DNA from: [Pseudopropionibacterium] massiliense
Lineage (GTDB): Bacteria; Actinomycetota; Actinomycetes; Propionibacteriales; Propionibacteriaceae
Direction of reading: 5' to 3'
NCBI RefSeq assembly: GCF_900607225.1
Contig: NZ_LR027842.1
Coordinates: forward strand, 3,268,081-3,332,080
DNA length: 64,000 nt
The position numbers and the translations under genes were made by a program. Within the stretch, counting starts at the first letter, position 1; the number at the start of each line of letters is the position of its first letter. Positions 36,246-44,498 of this stretch are shown here, one piece after another. The notes beneath the pieces were generated by a model, which had not been told where the DNA came from, did not search any database, and saw only the letters and a list, made by a program, of their open reading frames with translations.

Positions 36246-36878
36246 ATGAGCAGCGACGAAGAAACCGCGACCCGCAGGCCCCGAGGACGCCCCCGCCAGC
36301 CGACCGGCGCCCGTGAGGCGATCCTCGATGCGGCCCTCGGCCAGTTCTCCGAGCGCGGTTTCAAGGGAGCCTCCATCAGGGCGATCGCGGGCGCGGCGGG
36401 CGTCGACGCGGCCCTGGTCGGCCACTACTTCGGCACCAAGCAGCAATTGTTCGCCGCCACCATCACCACCCGGCTCAGGCTTCCCGAACACATCTACCCA
36501 GCCCTGGACGGCGACCCTGGGGATGCGGGCAGGCGTTTCACCCGCGCCTACCTGGACCTGTGGGAGGATGCGCGGCTACGCCCCATGCTGAGCGCCATCG
36601 TGCGCTCGGCCGTGACCGAGTCCGGGGAGTTCACCGGCATGCTCGCCGATGTCCAGGCCTCACTGCTGCGCGACGACCGCATCACCGACCACGGCTACTC
36701 CCCGGAGGGCGTCCAGTTGGCGGCCGCCCAGCTGCTCGGGGTCGCGATCGGCCGCTACGTGGTGGGGCTTCCCCCGGTCGCGACCATGGACCTCACCACC
36801 CTCGTCGACGCCCTCGCCCCCGCCATCCAGCACCACGTCACGGGGGGCACGGGCGCCACGGGGGCCGGGCCGGAATGA
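36246..36878 (+). CDS. TetR-family transcriptional regulator
   Basis: 210 residues from ATG 36246 (MSSDEETATRRPRGRPR). GAREAILDAALGQFSERGFKGASIRAIAGAAGVDAALVGHYFGTKQQLFAA is a full TetR helix-turn-helix. The ligand domain (FTRAYLDLWEDARLRPMLSAIVRSAVTE) is of the TetR_C_17-like type. The transcript is probably leaderless (TACCCT, six bases, ATG). It is divergent from the lipocalin-like operon, its likely target, and coupled by ATGA to the ATP-grasp gene. Confidence 0.9.
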   Translation: MSSDEETATRRPRGRPRQPTGAREAILDAALGQFSERGFKGASIRAIAGAAGVDAALVGHYFGTKQQLFAATITTRLRLPEHIYPALDGDPGDAGRRFTRAYLDLWEDARLRPMLSAIVRSAVTESGEFTGMLADVQASLLRDDRITDHGYSPEGVQLAAAQLLGVAIGRYVVGLPPVATMDLTTLVDALAPAIQHHVTGGTGATGAGPE

Positions 36879-38083
36879 GGTCGGTCGCAGGACGCCGGGT
36901 GCTGCTCTCCGAGGCCTCCAGCCTCACGGCCCGGGAGTTCGTGACGGTGCTCGGGCGCGACGGCGCGGTCGTCGATGCGATGTCCAGTGTCCGGACCCCC
37001 ATCGCACGGTTCAGCAGGTACTGCCGCGCCATTCGTCGTGTCCCGCCCCCGTCGCAGGATCCGCTGGGCTATCTGGCGGCGACGGACCGGCTGATGACCT
37101 CCGGGGAATACGACGCCCTCCTCCCGACCCACGAGCAGGCCTGGCTCTTCTCCGCCGGCCGGCACCTGATGCGACACCGGGTGGAGGTCGCCGACATCGC
37201 CGCATTCGACCGGGTGGAGTCGAAGATCGAGTTCGCACGCCTCCTCGACGACCTCCGGCTGCCGCAGCCCGCGTGGCGACTGGTCGAGATCGAGGACGAT
37301 CTCTCGGGACTGGGTTTCCCCGTCTGGTTCAAGGCTGAGTTCTCGACCGCCGGTCGCGGGGTCGTCCGCGTCTCCTCCCGGGACGGGGCGGCCGCGGCTC
37401 TCACGTCGCTCACCCCACGGGGTCGGGTCATGGCGCAGGCCCCGGCGCCCGGCCGGTACGCCCAGGTACAGGGCCTGTTCCGCCGCGGCCGGCTGATGGC
37501 GGCAGCGTCCAGCGAGCTGCTGGCGACCGGCGTCGGGGGAAGCGCGGCCGCGAGGGTGAGCGTCCATCATCCCGAGGCGGTGACGGCCCTCGAACGCCTG
37601 GGCGGTTTCCTGTCGTGGCACGGCGGCCTCGGCCTCGACTACTTCCACGAGGACGGCAGGCCGTGTTTCATCGAGTGCAACCCCCGCATCTCCGAGCCCG
37701 CGAACGCAGCGGCGGCCGGCGTCGATCTCCCCGCCCTCATGACCGGCCTGGCCGACGCCGCCCCACCGTACGAGGAGCCCGTGGTGGCGCGAGAAGGTGT
37801 GCGGACCCGCTCGACGCTTGCCATCGGCCTCGGAGCCGCCGAGACCACCGGGACCCGCCGAGGAGTGGTGAAGGCCGTTGCCCGCGCCCTGCTCGGGCGC
37901 GCTCCCCTGGCACCGGCCCGGGAGGTCCTGACCCCGATCCTGGAGGACCCGCCCGCCCTCGTCCCGTTCGTCGCCGCACTTGCCCCGGTCCTGGCGCGCC
38001 CGGCGGCGGTGCGACGGATGGCCGCGAGAACCGTGGCCGACTACTCCATCACCCCGGAGGCGGTCGCAGAGGTGCGGCGATAG
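36875..38083 (+). CDS. ATP-grasp domain protein
   Basis: 402 residues, ATG 36875 overlapping the TetR stop (ATGA). The N-terminal Rossmann-like RRVLLSEASSLTAREFVTVLGRDGAVVDA is followed by an ATP-grasp fold: DRVESKIEFARLLDDLRLPQPAW, FPVWFKAEFSTAGRGVVRVSS (Lys and Gly-rich loop) and GGLGLDYFHEDGRPCFIECNPRISEP (metal-binding E..N). Family members ligate carboxylates to amines, as in carbamoyl-phosphate synthase and D-Ala ligases. The substrate is unknown. Related proteins often sit in lipid- or peptide-modifying operons. Confidence 0.83.
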   Translation: MRSVAGRRVLLSEASSLTAREFVTVLGRDGAVVDAMSSVRTPIARFSRYCRAIRRVPPPSQDPLGYLAATDRLMTSGEYDALLPTHEQAWLFSAGRHLMRHRVEVADIAAFDRVESKIEFARLLDDLRLPQPAWRLVEIEDDLSGLGFPVWFKAEFSTAGRGVVRVSSRDGAAAALTSLTPRGRVMAQAPAPGRYAQVQGLFRRGRLMAAASSELLATGVGGSAAARVSVHHPEAVTALERLGGFLSWHGGLGLDYFHEDGRPCFIECNPRISEPANAAAAGVDLPALMTGLADAAPPYEEPVVAREGVRTRSTLAIGLGAAETTGTRRGVVKAVARALLGRAPLAPAREVLTPILEDPPALVPFVAALAPVLARPAAVRRMAARTVADYSITPEAVAEVRR

Positions 38084-38247
38084 CATTTCCGCGCAGCCCG
38101 ACGCAGGTCACGCGGTCCGCCCGGGCCTGGATCTGTTCGTCCGTGACGGGCGCACCCGACCCACCCATGACAACATCGCTTTGGGAAAGAAATCTGCGCG
38201 AAACCATTGCGCACGAGCCACAGACGTGGAAGACTGAGGCCATAGCT

Positions 38248-38279
38248 CCCCACCGTCCTCCGGGACTGGTGGGGTTTTT
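38248..38279 (+). terminator. Intrinsic terminator directly upstream of the NYN gene (possible attenuator)
   Basis: CCCCACCGTCC and GGGACTGGTGGGG form a stem, with one bulge, followed by TTTTT. It ends 6 bases before the AGGAGG of the next gene. It may simply end the ATP-grasp transcript, but its contact with the downstream ribosome site suggests attenuation. Confidence 0.65.
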
Positions 38280-38296
38280 GTCTACAGGAGGCAACG

Positions 38297-38965
38297 GTGT
38301 CTGATCTTCGGGCTGCGTTTGTCATCGACTACCAGAACGTGCACCTCACCGGAGTGGGACTGTTCGAGCCGCACCAGCCGCCGCATGAGCATCTCGTGCA
38401 TCCACTGCACTACGCCAACCGGATTGTCGGTTGCCGGAACCAACGCCAACGACCCGGTTTTCCCCACGCTGTCGTAACCAAGGTGCTGGTGTACCGCGGG
38501 CTTCCATCCGCGGACATCGACCCTCGATCCTACGGACGCAACTTGGCCCAGAAGGCCGAATGGGAGCTCGATCCAAGGGTGAGGGTAACCCACCGACCAC
38601 TGCGATATCAGTACCAACGCGATGGGCACGGACGGAAAGCAACCGACCAGCAGGGACGCTGGTTGACCATCGGAAAACCCCGGGAGAAGGGCATAGACGT
38701 CCTCGTGGCCCTCGCCGTCATACGAGAAGCTCGGGATCCTGACATCGATCTGGTAATCCTGTGCTCGCAGGACACCGACCTCGAACCCTCACTCGACGAA
38801 GCCTTGACACTTGCTTCGGCAAAAATCGAGACCGCATCATGGTTTGACCCGAAATCACCACAATCCAGCCATGAGATTCGCCCCGCAGGCGGCGTAAGGA
38901 TCTGGAACACAAGACTGGGTGCGATGGACTTCGCCGCATGTCGCGACAGCAAGGCCTACCCATAA
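38297..38965 (+). CDS. NYN-domain (PIN-like) ribonuclease family protein
   Basis: 222 residues with GTG start at 38297 behind ACAGGAGG. AAFVIDYQNVHLTGVG, REKGIDVLVALAVIREA and VILCSQDTDLEPSLDEAL contain the acidic residues (D in IDYQN, D in GIDV, DTD) of the NYN nuclease active site. NYN proteins cut RNA and some are toxins or RNA-processing factors. No antitoxin-like partner is adjacent. A terminator hairpin sits right before its ribosome site. Confidence 0.85.
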   Translation: MSDLRAAFVIDYQNVHLTGVGLFEPHQPPHEHLVHPLHYANRIVGCRNQRQRPGFPHAVVTKVLVYRGLPSADIDPRSYGRNLAQKAEWELDPRVRVTHRPLRYQYQRDGHGRKATDQQGRWLTIGKPREKGIDVLVALAVIREARDPDIDLVILCSQDTDLEPSLDEALTLASAKIETASWFDPKSPQSSHEIRPAGGVRIWNTRLGAMDFAACRDSKAYP

Positions 38966-39011
38966 GTTCCTTCAACCCGGCTTGGCCAGCTCACGGAGCG
39001 AGCAGGCCGAC

Positions 39012-39770
39012 TCAACAGACTTCAGGAATGGCGGCCTCCAGGTCGGCGCGCGACTCGACCATGGCGGGGCCGTACCAGAACAGCGACCTGCCCTTCACGT
39101 GCAGCGCCCTCACCCCACCCAGCGCCTCCGGTCCGTCGGTGGTGGTGAAGGGGTAGGGCTCGTCGGGGAGCATGACGAAATCGGGGTTGCCACCGAGGGT
39201 GTCGTTGATTCTGAGATGCGGATACCGCATGTCATCGACAATGTTGACCAGCCCCAGACGGCGCAGCAGGTCGTCGGGGTAGGTGCCGCCTCCCACCCAG
39301 ATCCAGGGGTCCCGCCACACCGGGAGGGCCACCCTTCCCGACAGCCGCGGCGGGCGGTCCCACACCTCGCGGGCGTCCTCCAGCCACCCGACCCGCCGGA
39401 TCCCGAATCCCTCCCGGAACAACCGGGTCAGGCTGCCCAGGGCGTCGTCGATGTCGTCGATGCGGGTCACCCACACCGGGATTCCGGCGGCCCGTAGGCG
39501 TTCGACGTCGATCCGGCGGTTCTCCTCCTGGTTGGCCACCACCAGGTCGGGGCGCAGCGCGGCGATGGCGGCGCGGTCGGGGTTCTTGGTGCCCCGCACC
39601 CGCGCGACGTCCAGGTCGGCGGGGTGGGTGCACCAGTTCGTGGCGCCGACGAGCACACCGGGCGCGGTGACGGCGATCGCCTCCGTCAGCGACGGCACCA
39701 GAGAGACCACCCGCCCGGGTGGGCGGTCCAGCGCGATCTCCATCCCGAGGTCATCTAGCACGCCCCCCAT
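39012..39770 (-). CDS. Helical-backbone metal receptor / BtuF-like binding protein without signal
   Basis: 252 residues from ATG 39770 (MGGVLDDLG...; MEIALDRPP nine codons in is an alternative). GRVVSLVPSLTEAIAVTAPGVLVGATNWCTHPADL, VRGTKNPDRAAIAALRPDLVVANQEENRRIDVERLRAAGIPVWVT and WIWVGGGTYPDDLLRRLGL are the periplasmic binding protein fold of COG0614 (cobalamin/iron-siderophore receptors). There is no signal peptide or lipobox, as in the actinobacterial cobalamin-binding proteins. No transporter genes are adjacent. Confidence 0.82.
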   Translation of the reverse strand: MGGVLDDLGMEIALDRPPGRVVSLVPSLTEAIAVTAPGVLVGATNWCTHPADLDVARVRGTKNPDRAAIAALRPDLVVANQEENRRIDVERLRAAGIPVWVTRIDDIDDALGSLTRLFREGFGIRRVGWLEDAREVWDRPPRLSGRVALPVWRDPWIWVGGGTYPDDLLRRLGLVNIVDDMRYPHLRINDTLGGNPDFVMLPDEPYPFTTTDGPEALGGVRALHVKGRSLFWYGPAMVESRADLEAAIPEVC

Positions 39771-39946
39771 CCTCCACCTTTCTCCGCATGCGGGAAAGCC
39801 GATCGATCCGACCCGATCAACATGAGCCATCACCAGATGCTTGCGTCGAGTGAACACGCCACCTAGACTGCCGCCAAGTCTGAAGAAGATTTTTTTCCGC
39901 GGGAAACAACTCGAACACAAACAGACCCGAAGGAAAGAACTTTTCC

Positions 39947-40153
39947 ATGAAATGCGTCATTGGCTGGTCTTTCGGCTCAGGTGTCCTCGGGGTCGTTGAT
40001 GGAACAGTCGCCAATTGGCTGAAAAGAGGAAAGTACATGCAGGTCGCCTCTTGGTTGCTCCGAACGGTTCCGCGCGTAGCATTCCGCGGTGTCGCAGGTA
40101 TAGTCGGCGGGCTAGTCTCGGGCGTGGCGGCCTGCAGCATCACCAATGGGTAG
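39947..40153 (+). CDS. Small peptide at the head of the TOMM cluster (candidate precursor)
   Basis: Up to 68 residues from ATG 39947 (behind GAAGGAAAG) or 38 residues from ATG 40037 (behind GAGGAAAG). The short form starts MQVASWLLRTVPRVAFRG, continues with GVAGIVGGLVSGVAA and ends CSITNG. It is basic then Gly/Val/Ala rich, amphipathic and bacteriocin-like. It overlaps the next gene by 8 bases. No close family is recognised. It could be a ribosomally made peptide substrate of the cluster or a leaderless bacteriocin. It has only one Cys and few Ser/Thr in the C-terminal part. Confidence 0.5.
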   Translation: MKCVIGWSFGSGVLGVVDGTVANWLKRGKYMQVASWLLRTVPRVAFRGVAGIVGGLVSGVAACSITNG

Positions 40154-40520
40154 GCATCCGACCCGGCTCGGCGTCCTCATCAAGGTGACAGCCGCGAAAG
40201 CCATTGTCATCGCACTCGCAGTGCTGCTGGTGTTGGCTCTCGGATGGATTCCCCCGTGGAGAGGAATTCTGATTTTCGCTGCACTTCTGCTGGTCACGAC
40301 GGGCGTGAATCTCTACCAGCTCAACACCGCCTCCGACAGATCCGCCTCGGCGTCATACACCCTGACGGTGTACGCACTGACCGGCGTGGCCGTGCTGGCA
40401 CCCATGATCGGGCATCCGCTGTTCTGGAGCGCGACCGGAGTGGTCGTCGTCGCCGCCGTTTCCGAAGCCGTCTTTCGGCGATGGGTCCCTGAGTCGGAGC
40501 CGGGGCCCCGGGACGAGTGA
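40146..40520 (+). CDS. Small integral membrane protein
   Basis: 124 residues with four hydrophobic segments: KAIVIALAVLLVLALGWI, GILIFAALLLVTTGVNLYQL, YALTGVAVLAPMIG and FWSATGVVVVAAVSEAVF. It overlaps the preceding small ORF by 8 bases, implying coupled translation. It may serve in immunity or export for the peptide. No family recognised. Confidence 0.65.
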   Translation: MGRHPTRLGVLIKVTAAKAIVIALAVLLVLALGWIPPWRGILIFAALLLVTTGVNLYQLNTASDRSASASYTLTVYALTGVAVLAPMIGHPLFWSATGVVVVAAVSEAVFRRWVPESEPGPRDE

Positions 40521-40585
40521 CCGCGGAAAGTTCGATCACCGCATGCGGATTCGGCTCTCGACCCCGACCCATTTCAGCGAGCGAC

Positions 40586-40591
40586 TATTCT
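40586..40591 (+). promoter_or_regulatory. -10 element of a leaderless TOMM operon transcript
   Basis: TATTCT, seven bases, then ATG 40599, without a ribosome site. It would give the four biosynthetic genes their own transcript. Confidence 0.5.
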
Positions 40592-40598
40592 CCGGGAC

Positions 40599-41318
40599 AT
40601 GTACCGGCTGTCCCCGTCGTGGCGGATCGTGGAACGCAATGACGGTTTCGAGATCTACGGCGGCGACGACGCCCGTTTCCAGCTCGACCCAAGCCCTCTC
40701 GTTTCACGGTTGGCGGCCGGCGATGCGGTGACCCGCGACGGCCTCGACCCCGCGGGAGCGGTCGAGTTCGAGCAGCTGCTGTCGGCGGGGATGATCCGTC
40801 CCGAGATCGCGGAGGAGCGGCGCGGATCGGTGGCGGTCATCGGCGATCCTCTCCCCGTCGATGCGGTGCTGCCAGGCGAGCCCCGGGACGCCGGGACCGC
40901 CGACCTGCTGGTGCTGGTTCGTCACACCGCTGCCGCGTCGGACATCGTCCGGCAGGCATCCGAGCTGGAGCGACCGCATCTGTTCGTCGACATGTCCTTT
41001 CATCACACCGTCTCCATCGGTCCACTGGTGATCCCGCACGAAACCCCGTGCGTCGCCTGCCTGCAGGGCCGGCTGCGGGAACGCTGGGGCGAACGCCGAC
41101 CGGTCGCCGACCCCGAGGTGGCCAGGCGATATCCCGATCTCGTCGCGGCGCTGCTCGCATCGGAGGTGCGACGCTGTCTTCAGGGGGATACGTCGCTGGT
41201 GGGCTGGACCGTCGCCTGGAACCTCGCCGACCGTTCCGTCCTGCGCGAGAAACTGCTCACCGTCCCTCTCTGCGACTACTGCCGCGGGATCGACCTGCCC
41301 GGTAGCATCGCACCATGA
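40599..41318 (+). CDS. TOMM cyclodehydratase partner (SagC-like, ThiF/E1 fold)
   Basis: 239 residues. It has an N-terminal peptide-binding-like region (RLSPSWRIVERNDGFEIYGGDDARFQLDP) and two zinc-type cysteine pairs, CVAC (HETPCVACLQGR) and CDYC (VPLCDYCRGID). They bracket ERWGERRPVADPEV. This is the pattern of the short SagC/cyclodehydratase-docking proteins that bind the leader peptide and activate YcaO. It lacks an intact ATP-binding E1 active site, as expected. ATGA overlap with the next gene. Confidence 0.8.
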   Translation: MYRLSPSWRIVERNDGFEIYGGDDARFQLDPSPLVSRLAAGDAVTRDGLDPAGAVEFEQLLSAGMIRPEIAEERRGSVAVIGDPLPVDAVLPGEPRDAGTADLLVLVRHTAAASDIVRQASELERPHLFVDMSFHHTVSIGPLVIPHETPCVACLQGRLRERWGERRPVADPEVARRYPDLVAALLASEVRRCLQGDTSLVGWTVAWNLADRSVLREKLLTVPLCDYCRGIDLPGSIAP

Positions 41319-41965
41319 AGGCACTGCGAACCCAGTTCGATGGGGCCGGCGCGCCAAGGACGGTGGCCACCCCCACCTGCTGCTGCAGCTGCTGTTGCTG
41401 CGCAGCGACGTGCGCCGCCGCGGGCGTCATCGGCGCGGGCGTGGTCATGGTTACACGAAAGACGGGCCGGGTCAATCAACCGGATGTGATGTTCTATTCC
41501 CTCCTGACCCTGCTGCTTCCCATGTCCGCTCTACTGATGGCCCTATTCATGAGTACAGTCGGGTTGCCGTCAGGATTGCCGAGCCTGTTTCTGGTCTTGG
41601 TTTTACCCGTATTTATGTTGTTCATCGGCTCTTGGTTCATACTCGATTTACTGCAGTCTCGTCAGGCATTCGCGATATCGATCGCCGGAACCACCATTCT
41701 CCTGTTCCTGTTCTTTTTCGAACTCATCATGGTGGGCAAACTCGGCCTGATTGACTTCACTCTCCGCCCCGGCAAGAACGGCCTCGACGACATCACCTTC
41801 TACTGCGTGAAAGCCGCGGTGGTCGGGACGCTGGCGCCCATCCCGCTGCTGATCCGCTGGCGTCGCGGAGGGCAGAGTTTCGTGGAGAAGGTCGCCGAGG
41901 GTCTCTTCGCCCCCTCCGCTTCACCGGAGGAGACCGACGAAGGTTCCCAGCCTCCATCTCCATGA
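41315..41965 (+). CDS. Cys-rich streptolysin S-like segment fused to a membrane protein
   Basis: 216 residues. Residues 1-37 read like a TOMM precursor: leader MKALRTQFDGAGAPRTV, then ATPTCCCSCCCCAATCAAAG with eight Cys (22-24, 26-29, 33). This resembles SagA-type cores in which contiguous Cys/Ser/Thr become thiazoles and oxazoles. The rest has about five hydrophobic spans (LLTLLLPMSALLMALFM, LFLVLVLPVFMLFIGSWFILDLL, FAISIAGTTILLFLFFFELIMVG, VKAAVVGTLAPIPLLI) and an acidic tail. Both ends overlap neighbours by ATGA. Either the N-terminus is the modified substrate released by proteolysis, or the Cys block is a docking/metal site of a transporter. Confidence 0.7.
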   Translation: MKALRTQFDGAGAPRTVATPTCCCSCCCCAATCAAAGVIGAGVVMVTRKTGRVNQPDVMFYSLLTLLLPMSALLMALFMSTVGLPSGLPSLFLVLVLPVFMLFIGSWFILDLLQSRQAFAISIAGTTILLFLFFFELIMVGKLGLIDFTLRPGKNGLDDITFYCVKAAVVGTLAPIPLLIRWRRGGQSFVEKVAEGLFAPSASPEETDEGSQPPSP

Positions 41966-43201
41966 CCTTCAGCGCCCATCTGATGCAGCAGGCCGTCGGG
42001 CAGCGCCACGGCATGGTGTTGCCGCCGCAGCGCGCTCCCCTGTCGATGGCCGACGCCGACATCGTCCACTACGGGGTGCCGCGGAGGATCGACTCGCCCT
42101 GGGAGAGCGCCTCCGGAGGGGTCGCGAGACGGGAGCGCGACGCACGCCTGGCGGCGATCGGGGAGGCCGTCGAACGCACCGCCTCGGGGCTGGTCCGGCT
42201 GCCGACGCGACCTCGCCGCGACATCCCGTCCGACGAGCGGATCGACGCCGAGGATTTCGCGTTGTTCACCCCCGATCAGCGCGCCCGGCCCGGTTTCCCG
42301 CACGGCCGCATCCACGATCCCGAATGCCCGTACGTCGAGGTCTTCTCCCTCCTCGACAACTCCCCGGTGTGGGTGCCGCAGCCCTTCGTGTCGCTGCAGG
42401 ACCCGCACCGCACCGGGGTGCCGAACTCCTCCGGACTGGCGGCGGGACCCGACGCGCACGCGGCCCTGCTGCGCGGGGTGCAGGAGCTGATCGAACGCGA
42501 CGCCCTGATGACGACGTGGCTGCACGGCCTGTCCGGGCACGCCGTCGCCCCTCCCGGCTCCCTGGCCTCGGAGGTCGCGCGGCTGGGCGGCGGGTTCACC
42601 GTCCTCGACCTCACCCCCGCCTACAGCCCGTTTCCCGTCGCCGCGGTGATGGGTGGGATACCGAAACGGGGCCTGTGGCGGTATTCGCTCGGGGTGGCCT
42701 GCAAACACGACTGGAACTCCGCCGTCGACAAGGCCTATCTGGAATGGAATCAGGGGGTGTTGTTCGCGGGTGTCTACGGGGAACTGGCCGACGTTTCCCG
42801 GATCCCGAAGGACACCGATCTGCATTCCTTCGACGAACACGCGATGTATTTACACGCTGTATCCGGAATTGTGGCCGGAGCTGCCGATCCTACGGGGAAA
42901 GGACGTCCTGCACGCCCCGTCGCGGCGGACGACCCCCGAGGAGCCGCGAGGTGCGCTGGACGCGGTCCGGGAGGCGGTGCGGAACGCCGGTATCCGCGTG
43001 TACTACCGGGAGGTCAGCACCATCGACGCCATCCAGGCGGGGCTGCGGGTGGTGAAGGCGTTGTCGCCGGACATGGCGCTGATTCATTCCCACGACGCCT
43101 GGCCGTTCCTGCACAAGGTGGAGGGCATGGTGGAATCGCGCTATCCAGGACGGGGTGCGGAATCCCGGTTCCCCAATCTGAAACCACATCCGCTGGGGTG
43201 A
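41962..43201 (+). pseudogene. YcaO-domain cyclodehydratase (SagD-like) with a one-base frameshift
   Basis: The frame from ATG 41962 encodes YcaO motifs: ARLAAIGEAVERTAS (ExxxE ATP site), GVQELIERDALMTTW and KHDWNSAVDKAYLEWNQG. At 42849-42851 the run TTT throws it out of frame. Reading one T fewer gives AMYYTLYPELWPELPILRG and continues HDAWPFLHKVEGM... to a C-terminal PNLKPHPLG, the proline-rich end required by TOMM YcaO enzymes. As written, the first frame yields 414 residues with a nonsense tail. The lesion is a single extra T, so phase variation or sequencing error must be considered. The enzyme forms azolines on the precursor. Confidence 0.87.
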
Positions 43202-43205
43202 GGTG

Positions 43206-43928
43206 ATGGACACACCATTCTTCGACGACTTCTGGCAGGCCTCCGAATTGAATGCCCACAACGTGGGGGAATTCACCCGCATGATGGATTCCTACGACCC
43301 GGAGGGCAGGCAGCTGCGCCTGGACCACCCGCTCGCGCCCGACCCGTTGCCCCACACCCGTGGGCGGCCCCTGGAAAGACTCGCGGCGCGGCGCAGGAGC
43401 GGGCGGGATTTCTCGTCGCGACTCCTCGGGGCCAGGGACCTGGCGCGGCTGCTCGGTTCCTGCCGGGCGTGGGGCGGCCCGGAGCATCGCGCCTTCCCGT
43501 CGGCGGGCGCGTCGTACGCGACGGAGGTGTTCGTGGTCGGCTGGCGGGTGGAGAACCACACCGGCCGGATGCTCTACTACGACCCCGTCGACCACGGCCT
43601 GGTCACCCTCCCCGACCCGTCCCCGCCATGGCCCGAGGCGCAGTCGCGGATCAACGCCCCCATCGCCGGGGAGCCCGCGTGCCTGGTGGTCGCGACGCTG
43701 TTCCCCGACCGCCTGACCGCGAAGTACGGGGAGCGGGGAGGTCGTTTCGCCCTCCTCGAAGCGGGGGCCGTGATGCAGCAGCTCTCCCTGACGGCGGCGG
43801 ACCTCGGCCTGGCGGGAGTGGTCGTGGGAGGCCTGATCGACGGCTACTGGCTGGCCCGGCTCGGCCTCACCCGGACCGGAGCCGTGGTCGCGTTCGGCTA
43901 CCTGGTGGGTCACGGGGGTCGCAGGTAG
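43206..43928 (+). CDS. SagB-type flavin-dependent azoline dehydrogenase
   Basis: 240 residues from ATG 43206 behind GGTGAGG, immediately after the YcaO stop. RRRSGRDFSSRLLGARDLARLLGSC, FPSAGASYATEVFVVGW, NAPIAGEPACLVVATLFPDRLTAKYGERGGRFALLEAGAVMQQLSLTAADLGLAGVVVGG form the SagB/nitroreductase core. The conserved Lys-Tyr (KYGERG) is used by ThcOx/BcerB. It oxidises azolines to aromatic thiazoles/oxazoles with FMN. With the SagC-like and YcaO genes it completes a TOMM synthetase. Confidence 0.88.
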   Translation: MDTPFFDDFWQASELNAHNVGEFTRMMDSYDPEGRQLRLDHPLAPDPLPHTRGRPLERLAARRRSGRDFSSRLLGARDLARLLGSCRAWGGPEHRAFPSAGASYATEVFVVGWRVENHTGRMLYYDPVDHGLVTLPDPSPPWPEAQSRINAPIAGEPACLVVATLFPDRLTAKYGERGGRFALLEAGAVMQQLSLTAADLGLAGVVVGGLIDGYWLARLGLTRTGAVVAFGYLVGHGGRR

Positions 43929-44030
43929 GAGACGACCCGCGGCGAAGGAGCAGCCCGAGTCGAAACCACCCCCATCGAAACCGGTTGAGCCAGCACGTGA
44001 GCGAAGCGAACGGCTGAGTCGAAACCATCC
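43929..44030 (+). repeat. Dispersed GGTTGA...GTCGAAACC repeat, second copy
   Basis: GGCGAAGGAGCAGCCC, GAGTCGAAACCACC, ACCGGTTGAGCCAG and GAGTCGAAACC match the unit at 24740-24812. It is again directly after a stop codon. Confidence 0.5.
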
Positions 44031-44159
44031 CGCGCCCGGTTTCGCGGTTCGGTTCAGTTCGCGAGGCCGAGACGGCCCTCAAGCCATGTGAGAACCCCCT
44101 GGGAGTTGTTGCTTCCGGTCGTACCGTCGGATATTTCCTTCACCGCTTCCGGAACCGCC

Positions 44160-44318
44160 GGCGTCATCCGTCGCATGCGTTTCGACATCGCGGTGATCGG
44201 ATCCTGCGCGGCCCACCCCGACGCGGGCCTCACCGTCACCGACTGGGGCGACGCGCACGTCAAACGCGCAGCCCTGGAATCCACGAACCGGGTCTGCCTG
44301 GCGGGGCCGAGGTCCTGA
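44160..44318 (+). pseudogene. C-terminal fragment of a DeoR-family regulator
   Basis: The frame reads RMRFDIAVIGSCAAHPDAGLTVTDWGDAHVKRAALEST, then NRVCLAGPRS and a stop. It matches the sugar-phosphate-binding C-terminal part of DeoR/GlpR regulators (...FDVAFLGA.G.DP..GLTT...E..VKRAMI..). The helix-turn-helix and the first two thirds are absent. The flanking bases show no continuation in that frame. Confidence 0.55.
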
Positions 44319-44349
44319 CGGTCGAGCCCCCGCCCGACCAGTGACCCGA

Positions 44350-44438
44350 TGTCAGAGCACCCGCCTCGGGAAGTTCCTCGACACCACCTCGCCGTCCGGC
44401 TGCCAGAACTCGACCGTCACCCAGAAGACCTGCCGCTT
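44350..44438 (-). pseudogene. Short C-terminal gene fragment
   Basis: The minus frame reads KRQVFWVTVEFWQPDGEVV, then SRNFPRRVL and TGA. The composition is protein-like, but it is truncated by the promoter region of the DUF222 gene. Family unknown. Confidence 0.3.
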
Positions 44439-44498
44439 GGGTCAATTAATTTCGGGATCACTCTTGCGCATCTAATCGAACTCATGTACCATTACCTT

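Noticed and set aside
44054-44284. 76-residue minus ORF before the DUF222 gene
   Set aside because: The + strand in the same place matches a DeoR C-terminus; the minus frame has no family resemblance.
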